Source of the DNA: Cryobacterium zongtaii | GTDB taxonomy: Bacteria; Actinomycetota; Actinomycetes; Actinomycetales; Microbacteriaceae | NCBI RefSeq assembly: GCF_002909375.1 | Contig: NZ_PPXD01000007.1 | Location: 310,001-374,000, forward strand | Direction of reading: 5' to 3' | DNA length: 64,000 nt | Part shown: positions 9,064-19,203 of the stretch, piece after piece | Numbering within the stretch: the first letter of the stretch is position 1 | How the letters are laid out: each line of letters begins with the position of its first letter | The notes under the pieces: model-generated | The model's database searches: none | The model's input: the letters and a program-made list of their open reading frames with translations, nothing else | Told to the model about the DNA's origin: nothing | Translations under genes and position numbers: made by a program

Positions 9064-11301
9064 TTACTCGTGTCCTTCGGTCGAGGAGTACGGGTCCGGC
9101 AGCACCGGCAGCACCGGCAGGGTCAGCGTGGACGTCGGCGGCGACGGGTGGCTTGCCAGCGACGCGGCAACGGAGTGGTCCGGAGCAACCTCGGGCACGT
9201 GGTACTCGCGCAGCACGACGAGTGAGCGTCCCATCACGGTGTGGGTGGCACCGGCCGGGCGGGGCTCCGAATCGGCGCCCTCTCCCCCGGTGTCGATCAC
9301 GATCTCCCACGCGGGCGAGTACTCGGCGCTCGGCAGGGTGAATTCGACGTCTTCGGCATCCGCGTTGAACAGCAGGATGAAGTTGACGTCGGTGACCTCG
9401 CGGCCGCGGGAGTCGCGTTCCCGGATGCCCTGGCCGTTCAGGAACATGCTGACGGTGCGGGACCGACTTTCGTCCCAGTCCTCCGCGCGCATCTCCTGGC
9501 CGTCGGTGTTCAGCCAAACGATATCTGCCAGCGGGTCGCCCTCGCCGCGCTTGCCGGGGTGACCGTCGAAGAACCGGCTGCGACGGAAGGTGGGGTGCTC
9601 CTTGCGCAGGCGGACCACGGCGGACGTGAACTCGATCAGGGGCTGGTCGGCCTCGTCCCAGTGGATCCAACTCAGCTCGGAGTCCTGGGCGTAGGTGTTG
9701 TTGTTGCCGTGCTGGGTGCGGCCGAGTTCGTCGCCGTGCAGGATCATCGGGACACCCTGTGAGAGCAGCATCGTGGCGATGAAGTTGCGCTGCTGGCGGC
9801 CGCGCAGGGTGCGGACGGTGTCGTCGTCGGTGGGGCCCTCCACTCCGGCGTTCCAGGACCGGTTGTGGCTTTCGCCGTCGTTGTTGTCCTCGCCGTTGGC
9901 GTCGTTGTGCTTCTCGTTGTACGACACGAGGTCGTTGAGGGTGAAGCCGTCGTGCGCGGTGACGAAGTTGATCGACGCGACGGGGCGGCGGCCGGAGTGC
10001 TCGTAGAGGTCGGCGGAGCCCGAGATGCGGGAGGCGAATTCGCCCAGGGTGGAGGGCTCGCCGCGCCAGAAGTCGCGCACAGTGTCGCGGTACTTGCCGT
10101 TCCACTCCGTCCACTGCGGCGGGAAGTTGCCGACCTGGTAGCCGCCGGGGCCGACGTCCCAGGGCTCCGCGATCAGCTTGGCCTGGGAGACGATCGGGTC
10201 CTGCTGCACGAGCTCGAAGAAGGTGGACAGCTTGTCGACGTCGTAGAGGTCGCGGGCCAGGGCGCTGGCGAGGTCGAACCGGAAACCGTCGACGTGCATC
10301 TCGATGGCCCAGTAGCGCAACGAGTCCATGATCAGCTGCAGCGAGTGCGGGTGGCGCACGTTGAGGGTGTTGCCGGTGCCCGTGTAGTCCATGTAGTACC
10401 GGCCGTCGTCGTCCATCAGCCGGTAGTAGGCGGCGTTGTCGATGCCCTTGAACGAGATGGTCGGGCCCAGGTGGTTACCCTCCGCGGTGTGGTTGTAGAC
10501 CACGTCGAGGATGACCTCGATGCCGGCGGCGTGCAGGTTCTTGACCATGCCCTTGAACTCCTGCACCTGCTGGCCGAGGTCGCCGCTGGAGGAGTAGGCG
10601 TTGTGCGGGGCGAAGAAGCCGATGGTGTTGTAGCCCCAGTAGTTGCTCAGCCCCTGGTCCTGCAGGGTGCTGTCGTTGACGAACTGGTGCACGGGCATCA
10701 ATTCGATCGCGGTGACGCCGAGCTTCTGCAGGTGCTCGATGACCGACGGATGCGCGACGGCCGCGTAGGTGCCGCGCTGGGACTCCGGCACCTCCTGCTG
10801 CAGCTGGGTGAGGCCCTTGACGTGCGCTTCGTAGATGACCGATTCGCTGTACGGGGTGCGCGGGGAGCGGTCGCCGGTCCAGTCGAAGAACGGGTTGACG
10901 ACGACGCCGAGCATCATGTGCGGGGCGGAGTCCTCGTCGTTGCGGGAGTCGGGTTCGCCGAAGTTGTACGAGAACAGTGCCTGGTCCCAGTCCATGACGC
11001 CGCAGGTGGCCTTGGCGTACGGGTCGAGCAGCAGTTTGTTGGGGTTGGCGCGCTTGCCCTCGCTGGGGTTGTATTCGCCGTGCACCCTGTAGCCGTAGCG
11101 CTGGCCCGGCTGCACCTCCGGCAGGTAGCAGTGCCACACGAAGGCGCTGGATTCCCGGACTTCGACGGGGGTCTCGGCGCCGTTCTCGTCGAACAGGCAG
11201 AGCTCCACCCGCTCGGCGGCCTCACTGAACAGGGCGAAGTTGGTGCCGCTTCCGTCATAGGTTGCGCCAAGCGGGTAGGCAGATCCGGGCCAGGTTTCCA
11301 C
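9064..11301 (-). CDS. glgX: Glycogen debranching enzyme GlgX/TreX
   Basis: This 745-residue GH13 isoamylase-type debranching enzyme removes alpha-1,6 side chains from glycogen or phosphorylase-limit dextrin and supplies linear chains to TreY. The N-terminal CBM48-like domain (YPLGATYDGSGTNFALFSEAAERVELCLFD) is followed by the barrel with VDGFRFDLASALARD (nucleophile Asp), LIAEPWDVGPGGYQVGNFP (Glu) and NFVTAHDGFTLNDLVSYNEKHN (Asp). GTG 11301 is chosen because GAGGAG sits at proper spacing and it gives the family-typical METWPGSAYPLGAT start. It is the first gene of the treX-Y-Z operon. The ~105-nt region before it contains GC-rich hairpins such as the one near 11381-11392. Confidence 0.95.
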   Translation of the reverse strand: METWPGSAYPLGATYDGSGTNFALFSEAAERVELCLFDENGAETPVEVRESSAFVWHCYLPEVQPGQRYGYRVHGEYNPSEGKRANPNKLLLDPYAKATCGVMDWDQALFSYNFGEPDSRNDEDSAPHMMLGVVVNPFFDWTGDRSPRTPYSESVIYEAHVKGLTQLQQEVPESQRGTYAAVAHPSVIEHLQKLGVTAIELMPVHQFVNDSTLQDQGLSNYWGYNTIGFFAPHNAYSSSGDLGQQVQEFKGMVKNLHAAGIEVILDVVYNHTAEGNHLGPTISFKGIDNAAYYRLMDDDGRYYMDYTGTGNTLNVRHPHSLQLIMDSLRYWAIEMHVDGFRFDLASALARDLYDVDKLSTFFELVQQDPIVSQAKLIAEPWDVGPGGYQVGNFPPQWTEWNGKYRDTVRDFWRGEPSTLGEFASRISGSADLYEHSGRRPVASINFVTAHDGFTLNDLVSYNEKHNDANGEDNNDGESHNRSWNAGVEGPTDDDTVRTLRGRQQRNFIATMLLSQGVPMILHGDELGRTQHGNNNTYAQDSELSWIHWDEADQPLIEFTSAVVRLRKEHPTFRRSRFFDGHPGKRGEGDPLADIVWLNTDGQEMRAEDWDESRSRTVSMFLNGQGIRERDSRGREVTDVNFILLFNADAEDVEFTLPSAEYSPAWEIVIDTGGEGADSEPRPAGATHTVMGRSLVVLREYHVPEVAPDHSVAASLASHPSPPTSTLTLPVLPVLPDPYSSTEGHE

Positions 11302-11407
11302 GGTGTACTCCTCGAGGAAGGTCAGAACGAAAGGATGAAGGTGGGTGGTTTGCCCGAGCCGGGCCCACGTGTTCACGCTACCCCGTCCGGGGCACGCCAA
11401 ATTCCCG

Positions 11408-12442
11408 TCAGGCCATCATTTCGTGTACCAGAGGGGCTACCTCGGTGCCGTAGAGCTCGATACTGGTCATCAGCTTGTCGTGCGAGAGGGTGCCGAGACT
11501 GTACTTGAGGTCGAAACGGGACAGCGAGAGCCCGGTGGCCATTTTGGCGATCTTGGTGGCGACGGTTTGCGGGGAGCCGACGAACAAAGCTCCGTCGGGG
11601 CCGGCATCCTGCTCGAATCTGGCCTTCGTGGCCGGGCCCCAGCCACGCTCGCGGCCGATCCGGTCCTGCATGGCGCGGTAGTGCGGCCACATCTCTTCGC
11701 GTGCCTGCTCGTCCGTCGCGGCGACGTAGCCGGGTGAGTGCTCGCCGATGGGTTGCGGGTCCTTGCCGAATTGGTCGAGTGCCCGGTGGTACAGGTCGGT
11801 GAACTGGGCGAAGGCGAGAGGCTCACCACCGATGATGGCGAGCATCAGCGGCAGACCGTAGTGGGCGGCGCGCACCACGGACTGCGGGCTCCCGCCGACA
11901 CCGATCCAGGTGCGGATGGAGCCGGATTCGGTCGGCGGGAACACCCGCTGCTCGGTCAGGGAGCCGCGGGTGCTACCCGACCAGGTCACCGGCGCTTCCT
12001 TGAGCAGTTCGGCGAACAGCTCGAGCTTCTCTTCGAACAGCTGCTCGTAGTCGCTGAGCTCCAAGCCGAACAGGGGGAAGGATTCGGTGAACGACCCGCG
12101 GCCGAGGATGACCTCCGCGCGACCGTTGGAGACGGCGTCGAGGGTGGCGAAGCGTTGGAATACGCGCACGGGGTCGTCGGAGCTGAGCACGGTGACGGCG
12201 GAGCCGAGCTTGATGGTGCTGGTCTGACCGGCGATGGCGGCCAGCACGACCTCGGGGGCGGAGACGGCGAAATCCTCGCGGTGGTGTTCGCCGATACCGA
12301 AGAAGCTCAGGCCCACCTGGTCGGCGAGCACCGCCTCGGCGACGACGTTGCGCAGCACCTGGGCGTGGCTGAGCAGGCTGCCGTCCGCGCCGTAGGTGAC
12401 GTCGCCGAACGTGTCGAGACCCAGTTCCAGTTTCGGTGCCAT
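11408..12442 (-). CDS. LLM-class flavin-dependent oxidoreductase
   Basis: This 344-residue luciferase-like monooxygenase has an N-terminal LELGLDTFGD strand, SFFGIGEHHREDFAVSAPEVVLAAIAG (the conserved 'EHH' segment), KLGSAVTVLSSDDPVRVFQ and GRAEVILGRGSF. These match the bacterial CE1758-like FMN-dependent group. It probably uses reduced FMN and O2 or F420; the substrate is unknown. The gene starts at ATG 12442. A palindrome closely matching the yceI operator lies 27-42 nt upstream, so the two may share a regulator. The glgX gene follows on the same strand after ~106 nt. Confidence 0.88.
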   Translation of the reverse strand: MAPKLELGLDTFGDVTYGADGSLLSHAQVLRNVVAEAVLADQVGLSFFGIGEHHREDFAVSAPEVVLAAIAGQTSTIKLGSAVTVLSSDDPVRVFQRFATLDAVSNGRAEVILGRGSFTESFPLFGLELSDYEQLFEEKLELFAELLKEAPVTWSGSTRGSLTEQRVFPPTESGSIRTWIGVGGSPQSVVRAAHYGLPLMLAIIGGEPLAFAQFTDLYHRALDQFGKDPQPIGEHSPGYVAATDEQAREEMWPHYRAMQDRIGRERGWGPATKARFEQDAGPDGALFVGSPQTVATKIAKMATGLSLSRFDLKYSLGTLSHDKLMTSIELYGTEVAPLVHEMMA

Positions 12443-12468
12443 GTGTGGTGCGCCCTTCCGATCAGTTT

Positions 12469-12484
12469 GTATGCATACGCATAC
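12469..12484. promoter_or_regulatory. Palindromic operator candidate GTATGC-N4-GCATAC
   Basis: This perfect inverted repeat with 6-nt arms (GTATGC-ATAC-GCATAC) lies just upstream of the LLM oxidoreductase start. The inner core TATGC-N4-GCATA equals the element at 2726-2739 upstream of yceI. A wider inverted repeat, GGTGCGCCC (12447-12455) and GGGCGCACC (12497-12505), brackets it. Confidence 0.55.
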
Positions 12485-12524
12485 TAGGGCTCAACGGGGC
12501 GCACCGGCGTTCTATTCCGTGTCG

Positions 12525-13988
12525 CTACTGAGTGTCGCCGGTCGCGGTGTCGCCGGGCGACCCAGTGCGGGTGACCGTCGTCGGAATGTTGTGGTTGAGC
12601 CTCAGCAGATTCTCGGGGTCGTACTCGCGCTTGAGGGCGGCGAGTCGCTCCAGTTTGGCCGGCCCGTAGACGGCCAGCGCTTGGGCCACCGGGTCGGTGC
12701 CGGATTCCGCGCCGAGGAAGTTCACATAGGTGCCGCCGGAGCCCAGCACCGCCATCTCCGCGCCGAACTCGCGCACGAAGGCCACTCGCTCGGCGTCGTC
12801 GGCAGGGTCAGTCCAGAATCCGTAGATGTTGAGCCAGAACCGCGCTCCCCGATTCGGGAACGGCGTGTCGTCCTCGGCCACCCTGGCGAAGGCGCCGCCC
12901 ATGTGGTGGATATCGAAGGCGGTGCCGAGCCAGGTCTGCTCCGCTCCGCGGCGTAGCAGGGTATCGATCACCGCAGGATCCAGACTGTCGAAGGAGGTGT
13001 TCTTCCAGTAGCCGCGCACACCCTTGGGGAAGACCCCGTCGACGGCGGACTGCCACGCGGTCCAGGGCATCGGCTCGTCGGCCTCGATCGCGGGCGGGGC
13101 GGCGCGGCGCATCCGGTCGATGACCTCCCGGGCCCTGTCGGTGTCGGTGCCGGCCCAGGCGAAGCCCAGCAGCATCAGCGGCTCGGAGCCGAGCCCCATG
13201 GCCGGCGGCGGCACCAGCACGCTGAGGATTGAGGTCAGCTCGTCTGGCAGGTCCCTGGTCCACTCGTCGTAGGCCGCCAGCGTCGCCGCCCACTGCTCCT
13301 TCGGGTAGACGAAATTGCCAGTCACCGGCCGCGCCGGCAACGGATGCGCCCGGAAGGTGAACGAGGACACCACGCCGAAGTTGCCGCCGCCGCCGCGCAG
13401 CCCCCAGAACAGCTCGGGGTTCTCGGTCGCGCTGGCCCGCACTCTCGTCCCGGCCACCGTGACGACATCCGCCGCCACCATGGCGTCTAGGGTCAGCCCG
13501 TATGCCCTGGTCTGCCAGCCGACGCCGCCGCCGAGAGTGAGGCCGGCGATGCCGGTGGCGGAGACCACGCCCAGCGGCACGGCGAGCCCATAGGGTTCGG
13601 TTGCCCGGTCGATGTCGGCCATGGTCGCCCCGGCCAGTGCCCGCACGGTGCGGGCGTCCGGGTCGACCTCGACGGTGTTGAGGGCGGCGAGATCGAGCAC
13701 GATCCCCGCGTCGACGGTGCCGTTGCCGGCCACGTTGTGCCCGCCGCCGCGCACGGCGAGGGGCAGCCGGTGCCTGGCGGCCAGGGCCAGGGTCGGCGCG
13801 ATGTCGCCGGTAGCACGGGCACGCACGATCAGCAGGGGCCGGCGGTCGATCATGCCGTTCCACACCCGCCTCGCGTCGTCGTAGCCGGGGTCGGTGTCGA
13901 CGATCAGGTCTGCCTCCACGTCGGTGCGCAGGTCCTCAACCAGCCGGCGGGGATCTGTGCTGTTCTCGGGGAAGGTGCTCGATGTCAT
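12525..13988 (-). CDS. FAD-binding oxidoreductase (berberine-bridge-enzyme type)
   Basis: This 487-residue FAD-linked oxidase has an N-terminal PCMH FAD domain: LPLAVRGGGHNVAGNGTVDAG, where His84 is the expected 8-alpha-histidyl FAD attachment residue, then LGGGVGWQTRAYGLTLD and WGLRGGGGNFGVV. The C-terminal YDPENLLRLNHNIP is the BBE motif. The position that carries a second, cysteinyl FAD link in bicovalent members reads 'SATGIAGL', with no Cys, so flavin is probably attached through His only. No signal peptide is seen. Relatives oxidise sugars, alkaloids or polyketides; the substrate is unknown. Confidence 0.88.
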   Translation of the reverse strand: MTSSTFPENSTDPRRLVEDLRTDVEADLIVDTDPGYDDARRVWNGMIDRRPLLIVRARATGDIAPTLALAARHRLPLAVRGGGHNVAGNGTVDAGIVLDLAALNTVEVDPDARTVRALAGATMADIDRATEPYGLAVPLGVVSATGIAGLTLGGGVGWQTRAYGLTLDAMVAADVVTVAGTRVRASATENPELFWGLRGGGGNFGVVSSFTFRAHPLPARPVTGNFVYPKEQWAATLAAYDEWTRDLPDELTSILSVLVPPPAMGLGSEPLMLLGFAWAGTDTDRAREVIDRMRRAAPPAIEADEPMPWTAWQSAVDGVFPKGVRGYWKNTSFDSLDPAVIDTLLRRGAEQTWLGTAFDIHHMGGAFARVAEDDTPFPNRGARFWLNIYGFWTDPADDAERVAFVREFGAEMAVLGSGGTYVNFLGAESGTDPVAQALAVYGPAKLERLAALKREYDPENLLRLNHNIPTTVTRTGSPGDTATGDTQ

Positions 13989-14102
13989 CGGGAGTCCTCC
14001 GTTGATCTACGTCACGGTTCGACATCCATGACAGCACCCTCAGAGCCCGGCCGCAACGCCTGTCACGGCTTCGATGACACGGCCTCCATCAAACGGTTTC
14101 CG

Positions 14103-15767
<1,665 letters not shown>

Positions 15768-15822
15768 GGGTCCAGTTTCCCATCTGGACGTGACGCGCCC
15801 GACGCCCGGTCGATTCCGTTGC

Positions 15823-16251
15823 TCAGTCGGCCGCGTCGAGGTACAGCCAGGCGTCGGACACCTTGACGAATCGGCTGACTTCGTGCTGCTGAGCCCGCCG
15901 GCCGTCCTGACGCGAGTGTGCGGTGAATTCCACGACGCCCTCGGTGTCGAACAGGGTTCCCCGCTCGGTCCGGTCGATGTCGAGCCGCATCCACCGCACA
16001 GTCGTGTCCAACTCGATGGAGTCGGGCCGAGTTCTCGGATGCCAGGTGCGCAGGAGATAGCCTGCGTCGCCGACCGCGAAGGCCGAGTAGCGCGATCGCA
16101 TGAGCTGCTCGGCCGTGGCGGCTCGGGCGTCGCCGCGGTGCAGGCGCCCGCAGCAGTCGTCGTAACTGTTGCCGCTGCCGCACGGACAACGTACGGGAGC
16201 GGCCGGGATCGATGGCTGGTCTGAACGGGCTGCGGATTCTGAAGGGGGCAT
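15823..16251 (-). CDS. YchJ family protein (UPF0225, SEC-C metal-binding motif)
   Basis: This 142-residue protein has the N-terminal SEC-C zinc motif RCPCGSGNSYDDCCGRLHRG (about 21-40), then the YchJ signature AEQLMRSRYSAFAVGDAGYLLRTWHP and a C-terminal cystatin/NTF2-like region ending FVKVSDAWLYLDAAD. The family is widespread in bacteria without a settled function. It lies 55 nt upstream of the ABC-F gene on the same strand and may be cotranscribed. Confidence 0.9.
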   Translation of the reverse strand: MPPSESAARSDQPSIPAAPVRCPCGSGNSYDDCCGRLHRGDARAATAEQLMRSRYSAFAVGDAGYLLRTWHPRTRPDSIELDTTVRWMRLDIDRTERGTLFDTEGVVEFTAHSRQDGRRAQQHEVSRFVKVSDAWLYLDAAD

Positions 16252-16271
16252 CCAGCCATTATCGACGCCCG

Positions 16272-16787
16272 TCAGGCCGAGGTCACTCGCACCAACGCCT
16301 CATTGCGCCCCCGGAGTCCGGGCCGGAACGGCGGGTCGAACCGTGCGTAGTAGACCGGCCCGTCCGGCAGGAGATCAGCGGCCTCCAGCGACCCGAGCAG
16401 GGAACGCCCGTGATCGGTGAATCTCTTCGTGCTCCAGCCCCCGCCGAACCGCAGGACCGCGGCCTCGTGGGCGGGCAGGACGATTATCCGCAACCTCTCG
16501 TCCAGTGGCAGGGGCGCGCGGTCCGGGTCCGACTCACCCGGGAGCACGAAGCTGATCAGGTGCGCGGACTCCCCCGCCCGCTCGTGCAGCACCGGCGGCG
16601 TCATGGGGATCGTCGTTGCCGACAGGTTGTTGCCGGCGAGATAGTTCTGCAGCGGCCGGAAGCCCCGGCTCGCCGCCCGCGTGAAGTCCCCGTCGACCTG
16701 CACCTGCACGAGAACACAGTCCGGATAACGGCGCACATCGAAGCCAGGGAAGGCCCGCACCACGGTGTACTGCTGCTGCTCGGTCAT
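16272..16787 (-). CDS. SOUL family heme-binding protein
   Basis: The 171-residue product is recognisable as a SOUL/HBP domain: YTVVRAFPGFDVRRYPDCVLVQVQVDG, FRPLQNYLAGNN, IPMTPPVLHE, ISFVLPGE, then RIIVLPAHEAAVLRFGGGW and YYARFDPPFRPGLRGRNEALV at the end. The family forms a twisted beta-barrel that binds tetrapyrroles in some members. No signal peptide is seen. It is 20 nt upstream of ychJ and on the same strand, suggesting one transcript. Confidence 0.9.
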   Translation of the reverse strand: MTEQQQYTVVRAFPGFDVRRYPDCVLVQVQVDGDFTRAASRGFRPLQNYLAGNNLSATTIPMTPPVLHERAGESAHLISFVLPGESDPDRAPLPLDERLRIIVLPAHEAAVLRFGGGWSTKRFTDHGRSLLGSLEAADLLPDGPVYYARFDPPFRPGLRGRNEALVRVTSA

Positions 16788-16884
16788 ATCGGGGAGTGTA
16801 ATCCGAAGGCCCCCACTTGGGGGTGGAAACTGGGGGTGGAATCTGGGGCCGCAATCGTGACCCCCGTGACTGCCGGGCCGAGGG

Positions 16885-17235
16885 CTAGGCCTTCTTGACG
16901 ACCCCGGACTTGAGCTGCATGCTCACTCCCTCGATTCGACATTCGATGTCGTGATCGCCCACACCCTGGCGCAGGCGGATGCCGCGCACCTTGGTGCCCA
17001 CCTTGATGACGGTGGAGCTGCCCTTGAGTTTGAGGTCCTTGATGATGGTCACCGAATCGCCGTCGGCCAGCACGCTGCCGTGAGCGTCGGTGATCGCGGC
17101 ATCCTGCGCCGGCTCACCGGCGGAGGCGGCCTCTGCCGCCCACTCGTGCCCGCACAGTGGGCAGACCAGCAGCGCCCCCATCTCGTAGGTCAGTTCGCTG
17201 GAGCATTCCGGGCACGGCGGCAGGGTCTCATTCAC
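16885..17235 (-). CDS. yjdM: PhnA-like zinc-ribbon protein YjdM
   Basis: This 116-residue protein has a zinc ribbon CPECSSELTYEMGALLVCPLCGHEW (two CxxC pairs, about 7-31) and a C-terminal KOW/SH3-like beta domain (GDSVTIIKDLKLKGSSTVIKVGTKVRGIRL, GDHDIECRIEGVSMQLKSGVVKK). This is the PhnA/YjdM family, which is not a phosphonoacetate hydrolase despite the old name; its role is undefined. The start is set at GTG 17235, which leaves four residues before the first CxxC. The ribosome-binding site is weak (GGGGAA). Confidence 0.88.
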   Translation of the reverse strand: MNETLPPCPECSSELTYEMGALLVCPLCGHEWAAEAASAGEPAQDAAITDAHGSVLADGDSVTIIKDLKLKGSSTVIKVGTKVRGIRLRQGVGDHDIECRIEGVSMQLKSGVVKKA

Positions 17236-17433
17236 TTCCCCATCGTAGAGCGGGGGCCCAGAGTCGATGGTCCCGCCCGCGGTGAGCCGTTGGCGTCGCC
17301 GCGGGTTGACGAGAGCGTTCAGACAAGAACAGGGCATTCCCCGACAACTCCACGCTAATGAGCGTATTTTGCCCGGTAGAGCGTGCCGTCGTTCGGGACG
17401 GCACCGCACCAGCCCTGGGATGAAGGTGGAGAT

Positions 17434-17496
17434 ATGACCCTGCACGTCCTTAAGAATCCGCCACTGGCGAGCGGACGAGGCGGGTGGTTGACGTGA
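17434..17496 (+). CDS. Putative 20-residue leader peptide of the pspA operon
   Basis: A short ORF begins at ATG 17434 after AAGGTGGAG and ends at TGA 17494-17496. That stop overlaps GTG 17493 of the next gene as GTGA, the coupling pattern used elsewhere in this window. The peptide starts MTLHVLKNPP and has no hydrophobic core. Its ribosome-binding site is better than that of the following gene, so it may deliver ribosomes to the downstream start or act as a regulatory leader. It may also be chance. Confidence 0.4.
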   Translation: MTLHVLKNPPLASGRGGWLT

Positions 17497-18119
17497 GCGT
17501 CCTCGCTGAGATCCTGATCGCCCTCGCTGCGATCATGGTCGTGTCCACCGTCACGGTCATCGTCATTGCACGCGTGCTGTACAGGCGGCTACGGCGAAGT
17601 CGGGCCCTCAACGGTGCCGTGCTGCGTGTGCGCACGCGGGTGAGTGTCGGCCCGAACCACGAAATCCTCCGCCTTCGGTTGCGTCTGAGGGAATCGCTCG
17701 CCAGTGGACAGGCCGCGGTTGACCTCGCCGTGCAGAGCGGAGGCCCGCATGGTGAGTTGCAGCGGCTCGTCGGACGGTTGCGGAACGAGGGCACCAGAGT
17801 GGAGTCGCAATTGCTGTTGCTGGCCACCGAACGGGACCCTGTCGTGCTCCGAGAGACCCTCCCGGTGGCCAGTCGGCGCGTCGACCAGATCACCGGGTTG
17901 GTGGGGCGGGTCCGTTCCGTCGTTGCCGCCGGCCTCGGTGTGCGCACCGATGACACCCTCACGACCCTGGGCGCCGACGTGGACCGTGAGATCGCCGCCG
18001 TCGACGCCGGTGTCGCGGAGTTGCACGCCCTCACCCTGCTGGACGGGTTGCCCACGCCGGAGCGGACCTCGATGCAGCAAACCTCGGCGCACCGGCTCGA
18101 CAAAAGGAGCACCCCATGA
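17493..18119 (+). CDS. Membrane-anchored hypothetical protein preceding pspA
   Basis: I do not recognise a named family. The 208-residue protein has one N-terminal transmembrane helix (ILIALAAIMVVSTVTVIVIARVLY), a basic stop-transfer stretch RRLRRS, then a cytoplasmic helical region rich in Arg, Leu and Glu. GTG 17493 is preferred over GTG 17484 because it sits in the GTGA overlap with the upstream leader ORF. Its stop overlaps the pspA ATG by 4 nt, so the two are translationally coupled. A membrane-bound partner of PspA is the natural inference. Confidence 0.65.
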   Translation: MSVLAEILIALAAIMVVSTVTVIVIARVLYRRLRRSRALNGAVLRVRTRVSVGPNHEILRLRLRLRESLASGQAAVDLAVQSGGPHGELQRLVGRLRNEGTRVESQLLLLATERDPVVLRETLPVASRRVDQITGLVGRVRSVVAAGLGVRTDDTLTTLGADVDREIAAVDAGVAELHALTLLDGLPTPERTSMQQTSAHRLDKRSTP

Positions 18120-18910
18120 CCTTCACCAACCGACTGCGTGTCATCTTCCGGAGCAAGGCCTCCCGCACCCTGGACCGGCTGGAGGACCCGCGTGAAGCTC
18201 TTGACGACAGCTACGAGCAGCTGGTGCGGATGCTGCAGGACGTGAGGTTGGGACTGGCCGAGGTTGCCACCGCGAAGAAACGGATCGAGCTGCAGGGCCA
18301 GGAGATGGGCGCCAGGCACCAACGGCTGGCCGACCAGGCCGATTCCGCCCTGAACCAGGGCCGGGAAGACCTGGCCAGGACCGCTCTGGAACGCCGCTCC
18401 CTGCTGGAGGGCCAGGTGGCCGCACTCCGTGACCAGTACACCCTCCTGCAGAAGCAGCAGGGGCAGCTGCAGGACAACGAACGGCGCCTGGCCGAAAGGG
18501 TAGCCGCGTTCCGCACCGAGAAGGAGAGCATCAAGGCCAGCTACGCCGCCTCGCAGGCGCAGGTGAAGGCGAACGAGGCCGCGGCCGGCCTCGGCTCGCA
18601 GATGAGCGAGGTCGGTGTCGGCCTCGCCAGGGCCAAGGACCGGATCGTTCAGATGCAGGCCCGCGCCGCCGCGACCGACGAACTGCTCGCCAGCGGCGCC
18701 CTCACCGATCTCACTGCCCCACCGGATGCCGACCTGGAGCACCAGCTGTCGTCCGGGGCGACCTCGGCAGAGGTTGAGCGGCAACTGCGAGCCATGAAGG
18801 ATGCCAGGACGGCACGCCAGGGCCGACCGGCCGGGTCTCGGGGAGCGGGGCCGGAGGCGTGGCTCAGTATCGGGAATGGTCCGACCGGGACAGGTCCTGA
18901 AGTCCCCTGA
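18116..18910 (+). CDS. pspA: PspA/IM30 family envelope-stress protein
   Basis: This 264-residue, mostly alpha-helical coiled-coil protein starts MTFTNRLRVIFRSKASRTLDRLEDPREALDDSYEQL, the amphipathic membrane-binding helix and first hairpin typical of PspA/Vipp1/IM30. Long heptad-rich helices (about 30-185) contain 'ALERRSLLEGQVAALRDQYTLLQKQ'. The ~60-residue C-terminal tail is Gly/Pro-rich. PspA forms ESCRT-III-like oligomers that stabilise stressed membranes. It is coupled to the upstream membrane protein and followed by a strong terminator. Confidence 0.9.
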   Translation: MTFTNRLRVIFRSKASRTLDRLEDPREALDDSYEQLVRMLQDVRLGLAEVATAKKRIELQGQEMGARHQRLADQADSALNQGREDLARTALERRSLLEGQVAALRDQYTLLQKQQGQLQDNERRLAERVAAFRTEKESIKASYAASQAQVKANEAAAGLGSQMSEVGVGLARAKDRIVQMQARAAATDELLASGALTDLTAPPDADLEHQLSSGATSAEVERQLRAMKDARTARQGRPAGSRGAGPEAWLSIGNGPTGTGPEVP

Positions 18911-19011
18911 AGCGTGCCGCCAACTCGCCAACGCCGGGTGAAAAGAGCCGGCAAGAATTCCCCAGAAATATTTCCGGAAATTCTTTTCACCCGGGTTCAC
19001 AGCACGACGAA

Positions 19012-19045
19012 AAAACCCCCGATGACTACTGTCATCGGGGGTTTT
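19012..19045. terminator. Strong bidirectional rho-independent terminator
   Basis: The 15-nt arms AAAACCCCCGATGAC and GTCATCGGGGGTTTT are perfectly complementary around a TACT loop, with A and T tracts on the outer sides. It ends the pspA operon on the plus strand and the rsfS/tRNA-Ala transcript on the minus strand. Confidence 0.92.
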
Positions 19046-19054
19046 CCTTGTGCT

Positions 19055-19130
19055 TGGTGGATCCGAGGGGATTCGAACCCCTGACCCCCTGCATGCCATG
19101 CAGGTGCGCTACCAGCTGCGCCACGGACCC
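19055..19130 (-). tRNA. tRNA-Ala (anticodon GGC)
   Basis: Read on the minus strand, the gene folds as a cloverleaf. The acceptor stem is GGGTCCG/CGGATCC with the G3-U70 pair that identifies tRNA-Ala. The anticodon stem-loop is CCTGC-ATGGCAT-GCAGG with anticodon GGC (codon GCC), and the T arm contains GGTTCGAATCC. The discriminator is A, and the 3' CCA is encoded (19055-19057). It lies just downstream of rsfS. Confidence 0.97.
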
Positions 19131-19203
19131 AGACTTTGTTTCGAATTCCTCCGAAACAACTTCATTAGGTTACTACATGTTTTGAGTGCTCGCGAACCAA
19201 ACG

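Noticed and set aside
17450-19099. Long minus-strand open frame opposite the pspA operon
   Set aside because: It crosses a strong terminator and part of the tRNA gene and has no domain. The plus-strand coiled-coil PspA is clear.
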